Source of the DNA: Bacteroidota bacterium
Lineage (GTDB): Bacteria > Bacteroidota > Ignavibacteria > Kryptoniales > JAKASW01
Direction of reading: 5' to 3'
Assembly (NCBI GenBank): GCA_021812985.1
Contig: JAKAMG010000018.1
Coordinates: forward strand, 1 to 42,854
Length of the DNA: 42,854 nucleotides
Part shown: positions 14,194 to 23,039 of the stretch, piece by piece
Layout: every line of letters begins with the position of its first letter
Numbering within the stretch: the first letter of the stretch is position 1
Position numbers and translations under genes: made by a program
Notes under the pieces: generated by a model
Told to the model about the DNA's origin: nothing
The model's input: the letters and a program-made list of their open reading frames with translations, nothing else
Database searches by the model: none

Positions 14194-14739
14194 CTATCTG
14201 TAGTTCTTGTCGTCTATCCGGCTGAGGTCGGCGGTATCCGGGAGGACCCCCAGTGTCACGATGGCAAAGGTAAACACGCCGGTACCCTGCTCGAGGTGGC
14301 CGCCGAACGCCTTGTCCGCGTCCGTGAAAGTTACGTGCGTATGCACTCGTCCGTTCACGATGTAACCGTTCATGCTTACTATGTCCGCAGGTGAGGAATC
14401 GTTTTGCACGAAGATGTTTCGGGTCGGAAACCCGAGGTTGCTTATCGCGTGGTAATGGAACGATGTCACGGAACCAGTCCCAGCTATTATAACCGCATTA
14501 CGGATGCCGTTTCCCTTCGTCCACTTTTCTATCCCCTCCAGAAGGTCCGTCCCGTACTTAAGCCTCAGGACAACCACTCGCTCGAACCTGGCCTCGATCG
14601 CATAAACTTCTGGCACCGAGTCGGAGTTAGCCAGCGTGTCATAACGTGAAGGCGGGGAGGTGAACTCTTTCCTTGTCTCCTGCGCTCCGGCGATTCCCGT
14701 TATCACCGCCGTGAGTATGATGTAAAACACCTTTCTCAT
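14194..14739 (-). CDS. Exported PPC-domain (DUF296) protein
   Basis: 181 residues from the ATG at 14739, which has GGAG nine bases upstream; an ATG at 14754 would add five residues. MRKVFYIILTAVITGIAGAQ is a clear signal peptide. The mature part is a PPC/DUF296 domain: RFERVVVLRLKYGTDLLEGI, IIAGTGSVTSFHYHA, and the conserved GRVHTHVTFTDADKAFGGHL with its histidine cluster. Bacterial PPC proteins form trimers and many lack the AT-hook that makes the plant relatives DNA-binding. A signal peptide on this domain implies a periplasmic protein, so DNA binding is unlikely. The histidines could hold a metal. Function unknown. Confidence 0.85.
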   Translation of the reverse strand: MRKVFYIILTAVITGIAGAQETRKEFTSPPSRYDTLANSDSVPEVYAIEARFERVVVLRLKYGTDLLEGIEKWTKGNGIRNAVIIAGTGSVTSFHYHAISNLGFPTRNIFVQNDSSPADIVSMNGYIVNGRVHTHVTFTDADKAFGGHLEQGTGVFTFAIVTLGVLPDTADLSRIDDKNYR

Positions 14740-14854
14740 GTCCGTCTTCTCCATATCGCAACTTTGTTCATGTCAAGGATCACCGTTGGGTTTAGAAACA
14801 GCTGATATGCCTCGGAAGCAAAGAGCCGTCTGACCGCAAACGAGTGCGATTCAA

Positions 14855-15295
14855 TCAGTACTTCCCGAAGAGCTTCACGAAGAATCGGTGGAATGCGTGG
14901 ATCGATTTGACAGGTGTCGCGTACATCAGTATGCATTTGCCGGCGACGACGTTCATTCCGAGCCTGCGCCCCTCGTCCAACGCGGCCTGACTTTCGGCTC
15001 CCTGCTGGAGCCATACATCCCGGATTCCGGCATCGGCGGCCTCCCCAAGAAGAGCCGAGACCTTTTCCGGCCTGGTACACAGTATGGCGGCATCGACCTG
15101 CCCCCGGAGCGCGGACAGGCTTGAGAAGCATTTCTCCCCCGCAATTTCCTCGGAAGTGGCGTGCACCCCATAAACCTCGTAGCCACGATTCTTTAACTCC
15201 CTGAAGATTGTGTTCCCGAATTTCTTCGGGTCGCGCGACACGCCGACGACGGCGAAGCGCTTCGACTTCACGAACCCGGCGACCTCGGTATTCAT
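14855..15295 (-). CDS. CoA-binding domain protein (YccU-like)
   Basis: A 146-residue single-domain protein of the CoA_binding family. The N-terminal Rossmann motif reads FAVVGVSRDPKKFGNTIFRE (about 14-33), then GYEVYGVHATSEEIAGEKCF, AAILCTRPEKV and VWLQQGAES, all typical of the small YccU type related to succinyl-CoA synthetase alpha. Such proteins bind CoA or a thiol derivative in the cytoplasm; no reaction is assigned. Ribosome binding site AAGGAG precedes the ATG. No obvious functional partner is next to it. Confidence 0.9.
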   Translation of the reverse strand: MNTEVAGFVKSKRFAVVGVSRDPKKFGNTIFRELKNRGYEVYGVHATSEEIAGEKCFSSLSALRGQVDAAILCTRPEKVSALLGEAADAGIRDVWLQQGAESQAALDEGRRLGMNVVAGKCILMYATPVKSIHAFHRFFVKLFGKY

Positions 15296-15457
15296 CTTTG
15301 CTCCTTTACTTTCAACCCAGACTCATGACCGCCTCAGTCAAAATGGGGATAAGCCCCCGGTTGTGTCCCGTTAATTGACTAAGGTTGTGTTGAGTTTCTA
15401 ACCTGACATGAAAAGGTAATCAATCATGCGCACGATGACAAGAGGAGTCGTCTCTGA

Positions 15458-16759
15458 CTAGGAAGGGAGGGGAGCGGTACCGGCTCCCGACGGGCTCCTC
15501 TTCCGGAATTTGGTTTGTTCGAGCAACCAGAAGAGTATTGCTGTTGCTCCATATACCATTCCAAGAACGCAGACGCCGGTCCATCCGTGTGAACTGTAAA
15601 TGGCGGCAGAGGTGGCGGAACCTATCGCGCCGCCGGAGAAATAGCTCGTCATATAAACTGTGGTGAGGCGGCTCCTGGCTTCGGGGCTGAGACGATAAAT
15701 CTCGCTCTGGTTCGTGATGTGTGTCCCCTGTACTCCGGCATCTAACATGAGTATTCCCAAAATTACCGGGAAGAGGTGGCCGGTACCCGGAATCATCAGC
15801 AGAAATGCGCCCAGGTTCAGGAGAAGGAGCACTATGGTGGTTCGGTTCGCGTGTCCCCTGTCCGCAAGTCGTCCTGCGACATTCGCCATGACGGCGCCGG
15901 CCGCACCCACGAGGCCGAAGAGACCGATTATCGCGTCTGAAAAATGATAGGGAGCTCCGGCGAGGAGAAACGTGAGGCTGGTCCAGAGGACACTGAAATC
16001 GGCGAACACGAGCGCGCCGTAAACGGACCTCGTTCTGAGGACGGGCTCGGTCCTCACGAGATGACGTATCGACGAGAGGAGGCGCGGGTAGCTCATATCA
16101 AGCGGGTGCCTGTGCTTCGGAAGGGAACGCCAGAGGAGTGCGGTGAGTGCGAGTATGAGAATCGCGGCGAAGCCGAACACCGCACGCCAGCCTGCCAACT
16201 CCGAGATTATTCCGGCGAGTGTCCTAGCGAATAGTATCCCCAGGAGCGTGCCGCTCATTACCTTGCCCACAACGGCACCGCGCTCGTGATCAAGTGCCAG
16301 GCTCGCGGCGAACGGGACGAGTATCTGCACGACAACCGACGTGACCCCCACGACCAGCGATGCGGCAATGAAGAAATGAATGGAGGGTGAAAGCGCGGCG
16401 ATGACAAGCGATACAAAGATGAAGAAGGAGATTGTTATGATCAGTCTCTTCCTCTCGAGGAGGTCGCCGAGGGGGACGATGAAAATGAGGCCGATGGCAT
16501 AACCGATCTGAGTGAATGTGACTATGAGACCCGCTGTCGCGGTTCCTGTACCGAACGCTCTGGCGATGGTGTCGAGGAGTGGCTGCGCCCAGTAAAGATT
16601 TGCCACGCTGACGCCGCAAGCGACGGCCATTATCAGGACAATCCTTCCGCTAAGGCCGCTAGTGCCGTCAGGTTTATTGACGTACAAGTCGTGGTGCGGA
16701 TTGTCCAATCGTTCTTCAGTTTTCACGATTCGTTTGTATTTCAGTTTTGGTCCCTGCAC
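15458..16759 (-). CDS. Major facilitator superfamily transporter (YgaY/AraJ-like)
   Basis: 433 residues with about twelve predicted membrane helices. The loop between helices 2 and 3 carries the MFS motif A as PLGDLLERKRL, and helix 1 includes ANLYWAQPLLDTIARAFG, characteristic of a group of putative drug or sugar efflux permeases. The start is uncertain: GTG at 16759 gives a long hydrophilic N-terminus of about 38 residues, and no better start precedes helix 1. A perfect 13-bp inverted repeat lies 10 bases upstream of this start and may be an operator. Substrate unknown. Confidence 0.85.
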   Translation of the reverse strand: MQGPKLKYKRIVKTEERLDNPHHDLYVNKPDGTSGLSGRIVLIMAVACGVSVANLYWAQPLLDTIARAFGTGTATAGLIVTFTQIGYAIGLIFIVPLGDLLERKRLIITISFFIFVSLVIAALSPSIHFFIAASLVVGVTSVVVQILVPFAASLALDHERGAVVGKVMSGTLLGILFARTLAGIISELAGWRAVFGFAAILILALTALLWRSLPKHRHPLDMSYPRLLSSIRHLVRTEPVLRTRSVYGALVFADFSVLWTSLTFLLAGAPYHFSDAIIGLFGLVGAAGAVMANVAGRLADRGHANRTTIVLLLLNLGAFLLMIPGTGHLFPVILGILMLDAGVQGTHITNQSEIYRLSPEARSRLTTVYMTSYFSGGAIGSATSAAIYSSHGWTGVCVLGMVYGATAILFWLLEQTKFRKRSPSGAGTAPLPS

Positions 16760-16768
16760 AAAGCGTAG

Positions 16769-16798
16769 GAGACTGACAAAAATACTTTTGTCAGTCTC
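16769..16798. repeat. Perfect 13-bp inverted repeat upstream of the MFS gene
   Basis: GAGACTGACAAAA (16769-16781) and TTTTGTCAGTCTC (16786-16798) flank ATAC. No T-tract follows on either strand, so it is a poor terminator. The form (TGACA/TGTCA arms with an A/T centre) and the position just before a transporter start suggest a repressor operator, for example of the TetR type. Alternatively it ends the transcript of the upstream dehydrogenase. Confidence 0.6.
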
Positions 16799-16852
16799 AG
16801 GTTTCCGAATTCAATTCCATAAATACTATGGCGATGCGCCGAATGAGGGGGG

Positions 16853-19756
16853 CTATTCGATCATGCTGTCGCCACCGGGGGAATAGGTTTGCTCTTCATG
16901 GCGCCTCTCCTGCGGAGCCTGTTGGCCTCCTGCTTTTTCGTACGCCCGGTAGGAGTCGTTCAATATCTTCGCCAGGTGTTCCACTTTCCCGCCAGTTCCC
17001 TGGGCAATCTGCATGTTGCATGTGCCGCAGGTCGTGACGACAGAGTCGACCCGCGCCTCCTGTATCTGGCTAAACAGGTTCGAACCGACGCTCATCGAGA
17101 GATCATAAAACTGGCTCTTGAGTCCGAAAGTTCCTGCCATTCCGCAGCAACGGTCCTCTGGGAGCTCGACAACCTCCAGTCCGGGCACGAGCCGCATGAG
17201 CTCCAAAGGCTGGTTTGTCACATTCATCGGGAGAGAGTGACACGGGTTGTGGTATGTGACTCGTTTCCGCAATTCGCCGAATCTCGTGTTGAGCGTCCCC
17301 TCCTTTAGGAGGCGGAAGAGATAATCCGCCAGGTCGAAGACATGTCCGGAGACAAGTCTGCTGTCCTCGTTCGCCACGATGCCAGGATAATCCTCTTTGA
17401 TCGCGAGCCCGCAGCTTGGTGCGGATGCTATTATGTCAAATCCATCTTTGACGTATTTCGCGAGTTCGGAGACGTTCCAGGCTGCATCGTCCCTGATGTC
17501 CTCTCTCGCGCCGGAGGTAATCTTCGCTATGCCGCAGCATCTGAGGCTGTCGAGCACGCGGACGTCGATCGCGTTTCTCCTAAGTATCTCGATCGTCGCG
17601 AGTCCTTCGCCCGATGGATCGTTGTAGTTTGCGTAACAGCCCGCGAAGTATATGACCTTCTTCTGAGCGCTGGGTACCTCCCGGTTGATCCTGACCCTCT
17701 TGTAGAGAGGTTTGTGAAAACGCGGGAGCGCCCGGCGACTATCAATTCCGAAGAGCTTTTCAATCGGCTTTCTTACAAATTTGATCTTAGCCCCTATGCT
17801 TGCGAGAGTCGGGGTTACGGAGGCAACCGCGGAAAGGGCAGGGAGGATAGAGATGAACTTATCCTGGTTTGTCGGGGAAGTCTTCGAGTGATAAATCGTC
17901 TTTGCTTCAATTACAATTCCAGGGATGTCTATCTGCGTGGGACATTCGGTAAGACATAGCTTGCAGTTAAAGCAGTAGTCCAGGACCTCCTTGAACTCTC
18001 TCCTTTCAAGATAACCAGCGTCGAGGCCGCCGTCGATTATGGAACGCAGTAAGTTTCCTTTCGCGCGGGGTGTAGCCCTCTCGTCGCCTGTGGCCAGCGC
18101 AGTCGGGCAATAACTGAGACACGTCCCGCAGCCGTGACACTTCTCTATCTCGTGGGCGATCCCCGCGTTGTCCAGCGACGTGCCGGACTCGACTCTTGAA
18201 TACGACTCGCCGTACCGTAGGTCATGGACTATCGATGTTCCTTGTTCACTCACTACCTTGCCGGGATTAAGTATTCCTTTCGGATCGAAGATCTCTTTCA
18301 CCTTGTGGAAAAGTGAATAAATCTCATCGCCGTATAGGCTGGAGAGAAATGGTGTCCTCAGGAACCCGTCGCCATGTTCACCGCTGAGCGTACCACCTAA
18401 TGAAATTGCGAGGCCGTAGATATCACGTGCTATCGGGTCTATCTTTCTGAGATGGTCTTTGTCCCTAAGGTCGAGGAGGACAATGGCGTGAGTGTTTCCA
18501 CTCCCGGCATGACCGTAGAGCGCATACTGGACGCCGTGTCTTTCGAATATTCCGCGTGCCCCCGTGAGGTAGTCCGGAAACTTCTCCACAGGCACAGCCA
18601 CGTCCTCCACGAACGATGTCTTCTTGCCCGGTTTCTCAATCCTGTAGAATATGGAGGACGCTTCTTTTCGCACGCGCCAAAGTTTCGCCGCCTCGCCGGC
18701 GTCGCGCGGGAGTATCTGCCTGCTGCTGAGTCGGAGTTTCTTCAGAAGCTCTGATAATTTCGAGATTTTGTCGTCGGCGAGTCCTTTTTCGCCCTCTTCG
18801 AATTCGAAAATCAGAATGGATACGAAGTCCTCCGAAAGGAGCGCGTCGACTTGCGGATCGAGCCCCATCGCGGCGGACGCGAATGTCTTGTCGAGCATCT
18901 CGACAGCGGCAGGCTTGAACTGGAGCGATTCCATCGCCGCCGTGGCGCAGGACTCGTAGGAGGGGAAGTACGCGATCAGGTTTCTTCGCTCAAGAGGCGA
19001 GGGCACAAGCTTGAGTGTGGCCTCGACTGTTAGCCCCAGCGTCCCTTCGCTTCCACAGAGAAGCTTGGTCAGGTCGACGCCGTCGTCAGTCAGTGCCTCC
19101 TTCAAGTTGTACCCGCATGAATTCTTCGGCGCCTTTGGCCACCTTTTAAGTATCTCGTTTCTATGGGGATAGAGTACCGCGCGAGTCTTTTCCGCAAGCT
19201 CTCCACCGGTGCCCTCGGAAATATCGAGAAGCTCGCCGCCTGCTGTGACGATTTTCAGCGCGCGAACGTTGTCCTTCGTCGACCCGTACTTGACGGTGTG
19301 CGGTCCGGCCGCGTTAGTGCCAACCATCCCGCCGATAACACACTGGTTTCCGCTCGACGGATCGGGTCCGAACATCAGTCCCTTGTTTGAGAGAGCCTTG
19401 TTCAGCTCGCCGAGGACCACGCCGGGTTCTGCCGTAACCGTATTCGCTTCGGCATCAACTTCGCCAATCTCCTTGAAGTACTTGTTGAAGACCATTACAA
19501 TTCCCCAACCTATCGACTGGCCGGCGAGACTAGTCCCGGCGCCCCTCCCCGTTATCGGGATGCCCCTTTCGCCGCAGTATCGGACAGTCTCGATCACGTC
19601 CTCGATTCCTCTCGGTACGACAACCCCGAGCGGCTTCACGCTGTACATGCAGGCAGCGGTACTGAAGAGGGATCTGGAGATGTCGTCGAAGAGGACCTCT
19701 CCAGCTACGCGTCGGCTGAGGTCCCTGCCGATCTGTGCCGATTCATCGTTCGTCAT
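16853..19756 (-). CDS. FAD-linked D-2-hydroxyacid dehydrogenase fused to FeS/CCG domains (YdiJ-like)
   Basis: 967 residues from the ATG at 19756, which overlaps the stop of the CDF gene as ATGA, so translation is probably coupled. Residues 1 to about 500 are a GlcD/D-lactate dehydrogenase unit: the PCMH FAD-binding segment GRGAGTSLAGQSIG and PDPSSGNQCVIGGMVGTNAAG, then LYGHAGSGNTH and SLGGTLSGEHGDG. The second half has two ferredoxin motifs (CHGCGTCLSYCP and CFNCKLCLTECP) and two cysteine-rich CCG domains (SLRCCGIAK and EDRCCGMAGTFG). This is the architecture of E. coli YdiJ, reported as a D-2-hydroxyglutarate dehydrogenase; D-lactate or glycolate are alternatives. It would pass electrons from the hydroxyacid through FAD and FeS to the respiratory chain. 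Confidence 0.9.
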   Translation of the reverse strand: MTNDESAQIGRDLSRRVAGEVLFDDISRSLFSTAACMYSVKPLGVVVPRGIEDVIETVRYCGERGIPITGRGAGTSLAGQSIGWGIVMVFNKYFKEIGEVDAEANTVTAEPGVVLGELNKALSNKGLMFGPDPSSGNQCVIGGMVGTNAAGPHTVKYGSTKDNVRALKIVTAGGELLDISEGTGGELAEKTRAVLYPHRNEILKRWPKAPKNSCGYNLKEALTDDGVDLTKLLCGSEGTLGLTVEATLKLVPSPLERRNLIAYFPSYESCATAAMESLQFKPAAVEMLDKTFASAAMGLDPQVDALLSEDFVSILIFEFEEGEKGLADDKISKLSELLKKLRLSSRQILPRDAGEAAKLWRVRKEASSIFYRIEKPGKKTSFVEDVAVPVEKFPDYLTGARGIFERHGVQYALYGHAGSGNTHAIVLLDLRDKDHLRKIDPIARDIYGLAISLGGTLSGEHGDGFLRTPFLSSLYGDEIYSLFHKVKEIFDPKGILNPGKVVSEQGTSIVHDLRYGESYSRVESGTSLDNAGIAHEIEKCHGCGTCLSYCPTALATGDERATPRAKGNLLRSIIDGGLDAGYLERREFKEVLDYCFNCKLCLTECPTQIDIPGIVIEAKTIYHSKTSPTNQDKFISILPALSAVASVTPTLASIGAKIKFVRKPIEKLFGIDSRRALPRFHKPLYKRVRINREVPSAQKKVIYFAGCYANYNDPSGEGLATIEILRRNAIDVRVLDSLRCCGIAKITSGAREDIRDDAAWNVSELAKYVKDGFDIIASAPSCGLAIKEDYPGIVANEDSRLVSGHVFDLADYLFRLLKEGTLNTRFGELRKRVTYHNPCHSLPMNVTNQPLELMRLVPGLEVVELPEDRCCGMAGTFGLKSQFYDLSMSVGSNLFSQIQEARVDSVVTTCGTCNMQIAQGTGGKVEHLAKILNDSYRAYEKAGGQQAPQERRHEEQTYSPGGDSMIE

Positions 19757-20664
19757 TTTCGGCTTGCCGCGTGATTCCTGTCGCGGAACTGGGATATGAG
19801 ATTCTCTTCGCAAGGTTCGGCCTCGAGCTGGAAAGTGGGATGGTCAATTCCGAATCTTTCGGACAGCTCACGGTCTAGCCTCGTAGTGATTTCTGTCGCG
19901 CTGCTGAGTCGCATATCTTCAACTACGATATGTGCCGAGAGGGCCCTGAAGTTGGTGGACAGGCTCCAGATGTGAAGATGGTGTACCCCTTTGATGTCTG
20001 GAAAACTCTTTATGAATTGTGCGACCTCGTTCAGGTCGATGCCTTTGGGCGAGCCTTCCGTCAGTATGTTCACGGATTCTAGGAGCAGGTCCCATGAACT
20101 CTTTATGATCAGCAGTCCAATGGCAATAGAGACCACCGCGTCCAGTATGTGCAAATTGAACAGCGAGATGAGGAGCGCCGTGATTATCACCGCCGCCGAC
20201 TCGAGCGCGTCTGTCATGAGGTGAAGGAAAGCGCTTCTCGCGTTCAGGCTTTCACCCCTGTGAGGATGAAGAAGGAGCACCGAAACAACGTTTGCCACGA
20301 AACCTATCGCTGCGATGATTATCATGAGGCGCGACTGGATCTCAACGGGGGTCGAGAGGCGTGAAATCGCCTCGTAGATGATGTAGACTCCTATTAGTAC
20401 GAGCGCGACGGAATTTATAAACGCCGCGAGAATCTCAACCCTGAAATAGCCATAAGATTTTTTCTCGTTGTTCTCCCAGTGCATCACTCGTGATGCGATG
20501 AAGCTGACTATGAGGGCGATGAAGTCACTGAAATTATGGAGGGCATCTGACATTAGCGCGAGGCTGTGCGAAAGCAATCCCCCCACGAACTCCGTAAGGG
20601 CGATCGCGCCGTTGAGAACTATGGAGATCAGGAGCGGCCGCTCTATAGTGTGTTTTCTAAGCAT
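19753..20664 (-). CDS. Cation diffusion facilitator (CDF) metal exporter
   Basis: 303 residues with six predicted membrane helices and a cytoplasmic C-terminal domain. Metal-site motifs are in helix 2 (LMSDALHNFSD, about 37-47) and helix 5 (HLMTDALES), giving the H/D pairs of zinc-type CDF exporters such as CzcD. The C-terminal domain has the expected GVHHLHIWSLS and a HIVVED segment. Likely exports Zn2+ (possibly Co2+ or Cd2+) in exchange for protons. It overlaps the dehydrogenase gene downstream by four bases; why these two are coupled is not evident. Confidence 0.93.
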   Translation of the reverse strand: MLRKHTIERPLLISIVLNGAIALTEFVGGLLSHSLALMSDALHNFSDFIALIVSFIASRVMHWENNEKKSYGYFRVEILAAFINSVALVLIGVYIIYEAISRLSTPVEIQSRLMIIIAAIGFVANVVSVLLLHPHRGESLNARSAFLHLMTDALESAAVIITALLISLFNLHILDAVVSIAIGLLIIKSSWDLLLESVNILTEGSPKGIDLNEVAQFIKSFPDIKGVHHLHIWSLSTNFRALSAHIVVEDMRLSSATEITTRLDRELSERFGIDHPTFQLEAEPCEENLISQFRDRNHAASRK

Positions 20665-20806
20665 GCATCAAATTTGAAAGGCCTGAGAGATATAATCAAA
20701 TCACGACAGCAATACCTCGGGAACTTCTTCGATGAGTCTTCCGGGAATGTTTCGAAGGCGGTGCGACTCGGACTTTAAAACGGAGGGGCACGGCGGACAG
20801 CAGCTA

Positions 20807-21886
20807 TCAGGATGCCGTTCGCGGCGCGTCAGAGAGGAGTAAAGAGGTTTCCCTGAAAACCATTTCGACGCCGAGTTCCTTGATGCACTTGAACTTCACG
20901 TCGTGACGGAAGCATTTGAGAGGGCGGGGAGAGTATATGAAGCAGGGGGAACAGTCGAGTCCAAGCGATGCAATTCGGTACTCCGTGTGCCAGGGATGTA
21001 TGTAATTTGTGTTGGTCGGGCCGATGATCGCGACGATCCTGCGTTTCATCGCTGAGGCGATGTGCATGAGTCCCGAGTCGTTTGTCACGAACGCGTTGCA
21101 CCTATTAATGACTGCCGCTGTTTCGGGAATGCCGGGAGCTTCAACCGTGATGACGTTCGCGCGGCCGCTTCCATCGAGTATCTCGCGCTTGAGGTCGGCC
21201 TCATCGGGACCTCCGAATATCAGCACCCTGGCTCCCAGTTCGGTCACAAGCCGTCTGCTGAGCTCAGCGAATTTCTGAGGCTCCCATCTCCGCTTGATCT
21301 GATTCTTGAAAGTCGCGGTGCCCGGATGCATCCCGACAACGAGCTCGCGTTCGGCGATTCCATTTTTCTTCATGAACGAATCTGCGAATGCCTCGTCATC
21401 CGCAGTCAGCGGGAACTGAAGATCGGGAATGTTATCCACCTTGAAAGAGAAAACCTTTTCGCAGATGGCGACGTTCTCTTCGACGCAGTGGAGTGAGTCG
21501 TTTTCGGTTACCGTCCGGTTGTTGAGGAACCCGAGCTCCATGGTGTCGCGTCTCAGGTATCTGACCCCTCCTCTCGCCTTTGCGCCTATGAGAAGCTGAA
21601 TGATATTATACTCTTTCCTGTTGGAGGGGTAGACGTTCACTGATGCGTCGTATCTCCTCCTGAGGCGGAGGGTGAGCTTCAGCGATTCCAGCGGTGGACG
21701 GTTCAGGAAATCGTGGAAAATGACGTTGTCGAAGAGCCCTGTCCGCTCGTACATCTGTCTTGCCCCTTTGAACATTACGAGGGCGTCGATGGTGGCTTCG
21801 GGAAACCTTGACCGGAGGGACCGCGCGGCTGGGGTGAACAGGAGGGCATCGCCAATGCCCGAAAGTGCTATGACAAGAATTCTCAA
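20807..21886 (-). CDS. Glycosyltransferase family 9 (heptosyltransferase-like)
   Basis: 359 residues of the GT9 family, which includes ADP-heptose:LPS heptosyltransferases. MRILVIALSGIGDALLFTPA is the N-terminal signature; the C-terminal half has VVGMHPGTATFKNQIKRRW, VLIFGGPDEADL, and NDSGLMHIASAMKRRIVAIIG split over about 268-288, the nucleotide-sugar pocket. A cysteine-containing tail (LDCSPC and PLKCFRHDVKFKC) is as found in many members. The start appears to be TTG at 21886. The methyltransferase gene ends 52 bases upstream, suggesting a surface glycan operon. Confidence 0.9.
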   Translation of the reverse strand: MRILVIALSGIGDALLFTPAARSLRSRFPEATIDALVMFKGARQMYERTGLFDNVIFHDFLNRPPLESLKLTLRLRRRYDASVNVYPSNRKEYNIIQLLIGAKARGGVRYLRRDTMELGFLNNRTVTENDSLHCVEENVAICEKVFSFKVDNIPDLQFPLTADDEAFADSFMKKNGIAERELVVGMHPGTATFKNQIKRRWEPQKFAELSRRLVTELGARVLIFGGPDEADLKREILDGSGRANVITVEAPGIPETAAVINRCNAFVTNDSGLMHIASAMKRRIVAIIGPTNTNYIHPWHTEYRIASLGLDCSPCFIYSPRPLKCFRHDVKFKCIKELGVEMVFRETSLLLSDAPRTAS

Positions 21887-21938
21887 CTTTGCTGAAACGT
21901 CCTCACGATTCTCCGCCGGCCTTAAGCGGCCTTCCCCA

Positions 21939-22739
21939 TCAGGGCTTTCTGCTCACAATGCCGCAGGAGAGGGAGGTGTAAAGTGCCAGCGGGGTGGGGC
22001 GCAGACCTTCCCTTATCTTCCTGCGCAAACTCGTCAGTGATTTGAAGGGAGCAGGGTTCAGCGGAAGTTTTACTCCCACTTTCATCAGGCCTTCTCTCAC
22101 TACGCGATAGAAAAGACTGGGGTACATCCATTCGCCGTATCTGTAAAACGGATTTACGCCGAGCGAGCGAAGGAGTCGGTCGAGCTCCGGAATCGAAAAC
22201 TCGCGCTCCCATCCCGCAAACCACTTATCGAGGGCTATCAAAATGTGTTTCATCAGTGTATAGACGTGGTACCGCTGCGGAACGTCGACCAGGAGGAGGC
22301 CGCCGTGTTTGAGAACTCTGATGTTCTCGAGGAGGAGGTTGTTGGCTTCCTTCTCCCGGAAGTGCTCGAGGAGCCCCTGGTGAAACACGATGTCGAACGT
22401 CCCGTCCGGGAAGGGGAGCGAGAACGCGTTCCCGCCGACCGGGCTCACCTCGATCTTTTCCTCTTCGGCTATGTTCCTGATTATGCGGAGCGAACTCGAC
22501 GCGTAGTCAAGCATTACGACGCTTGCCCCTCGTTCCACGAGTCCGAAGCTGTCTCGTCCTGTCCCCGCTCCGACTTCGAGCACGCGTTTCCTGCGGAGAT
22601 CTGTCAGCTTGACCAGATTCCTCAGAACCCTGTTGTCGTTGGAATATACCTCGTGGAACTCTTTCTTGTCGGACCAGAAATTCTCCCAATGAGACCTGGT
22701 GGATTCTTTCTGTGCTGGCGCGGTTTGATTTATATCCAT
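21939..22739 (-). CDS. Class I SAM-dependent methyltransferase
   Basis: 266 residues. Motif I is VLEVGAGTGRDSFGLVERGA (about 55-74), motif II-like VVMLDYASSSL, the acidic post-motif LPFPDGTFDIVFHQGLLEHF (about 109-128), and VLKHGGLLLVDVPQ, all standard for the Methyltransf_11 group. The C-terminal 90 residues are basic and may recognise the substrate. It is transcribed towards the GT9 gene, so a glycan or lipid-linked substrate is plausible but not shown. Confidence 0.88.
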   Translation of the reverse strand: MDINQTAPAQKESTRSHWENFWSDKKEFHEVYSNDNRVLRNLVKLTDLRRKRVLEVGAGTGRDSFGLVERGASVVMLDYASSSLRIIRNIAEEEKIEVSPVGGNAFSLPFPDGTFDIVFHQGLLEHFREKEANNLLLENIRVLKHGGLLLVDVPQRYHVYTLMKHILIALDKWFAGWEREFSIPELDRLLRSLGVNPFYRYGEWMYPSLFYRVVREGLMKVGVKLPLNPAPFKSLTSLRRKIREGLRPTPLALYTSLSCGIVSRKP

Positions 22740-23039
22740 GTTATTTTTTTTCTCGCGATAAGATTATCAAAACAGGAATCTTTTGGATGCAGTCTTTCCC
22801 TCGTCGATCCCATTAAAACTCAAAGCTGTTTTTACGAGGATAGGCCGTGAGTCGAATTTCCCAAGGCGTAATAGAGATTAATAACCGGCCGGGCTTTTTA
22901 CAAGTATGCTCGTAGGGCATGGGACGCGATCCAGCGGCCGTCCATGGCTGTCCATTAACTCCTTTGAATGGTTTGTAGAGGGACCGTCCCCTAATTCTCC
23001 CGCCAGTTGAGGTCGGCGGGAGCTGTCACCTTGTCGGAT
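22740..23039. other. Intergenic region with palindromes
   Basis: A 300-base gap between two reverse-strand genes. Near the DUF2723 end it has an inverted repeat at 22997-23022 and a palindromic GGGACCGTCCC at about 22980-22990. The rest is unremarkable; an A/T-rich stretch just upstream of 22739 may belong to the methyltransferase promoter. Confidence 0.5.
22997..23022 (-). terminator. Candidate terminator of the DUF2723 gene
   Basis: CTCCCGCC (22997-23004) and GGCGGGAG (23015-23022) form a perfect 8-bp G+C-rich stem with a 10-base loop, 18 bases beyond the stop of the DUF2723 gene. Only AATTA follows on the reverse strand, so it may act weakly or protect the transcript end. Confidence 0.5.
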
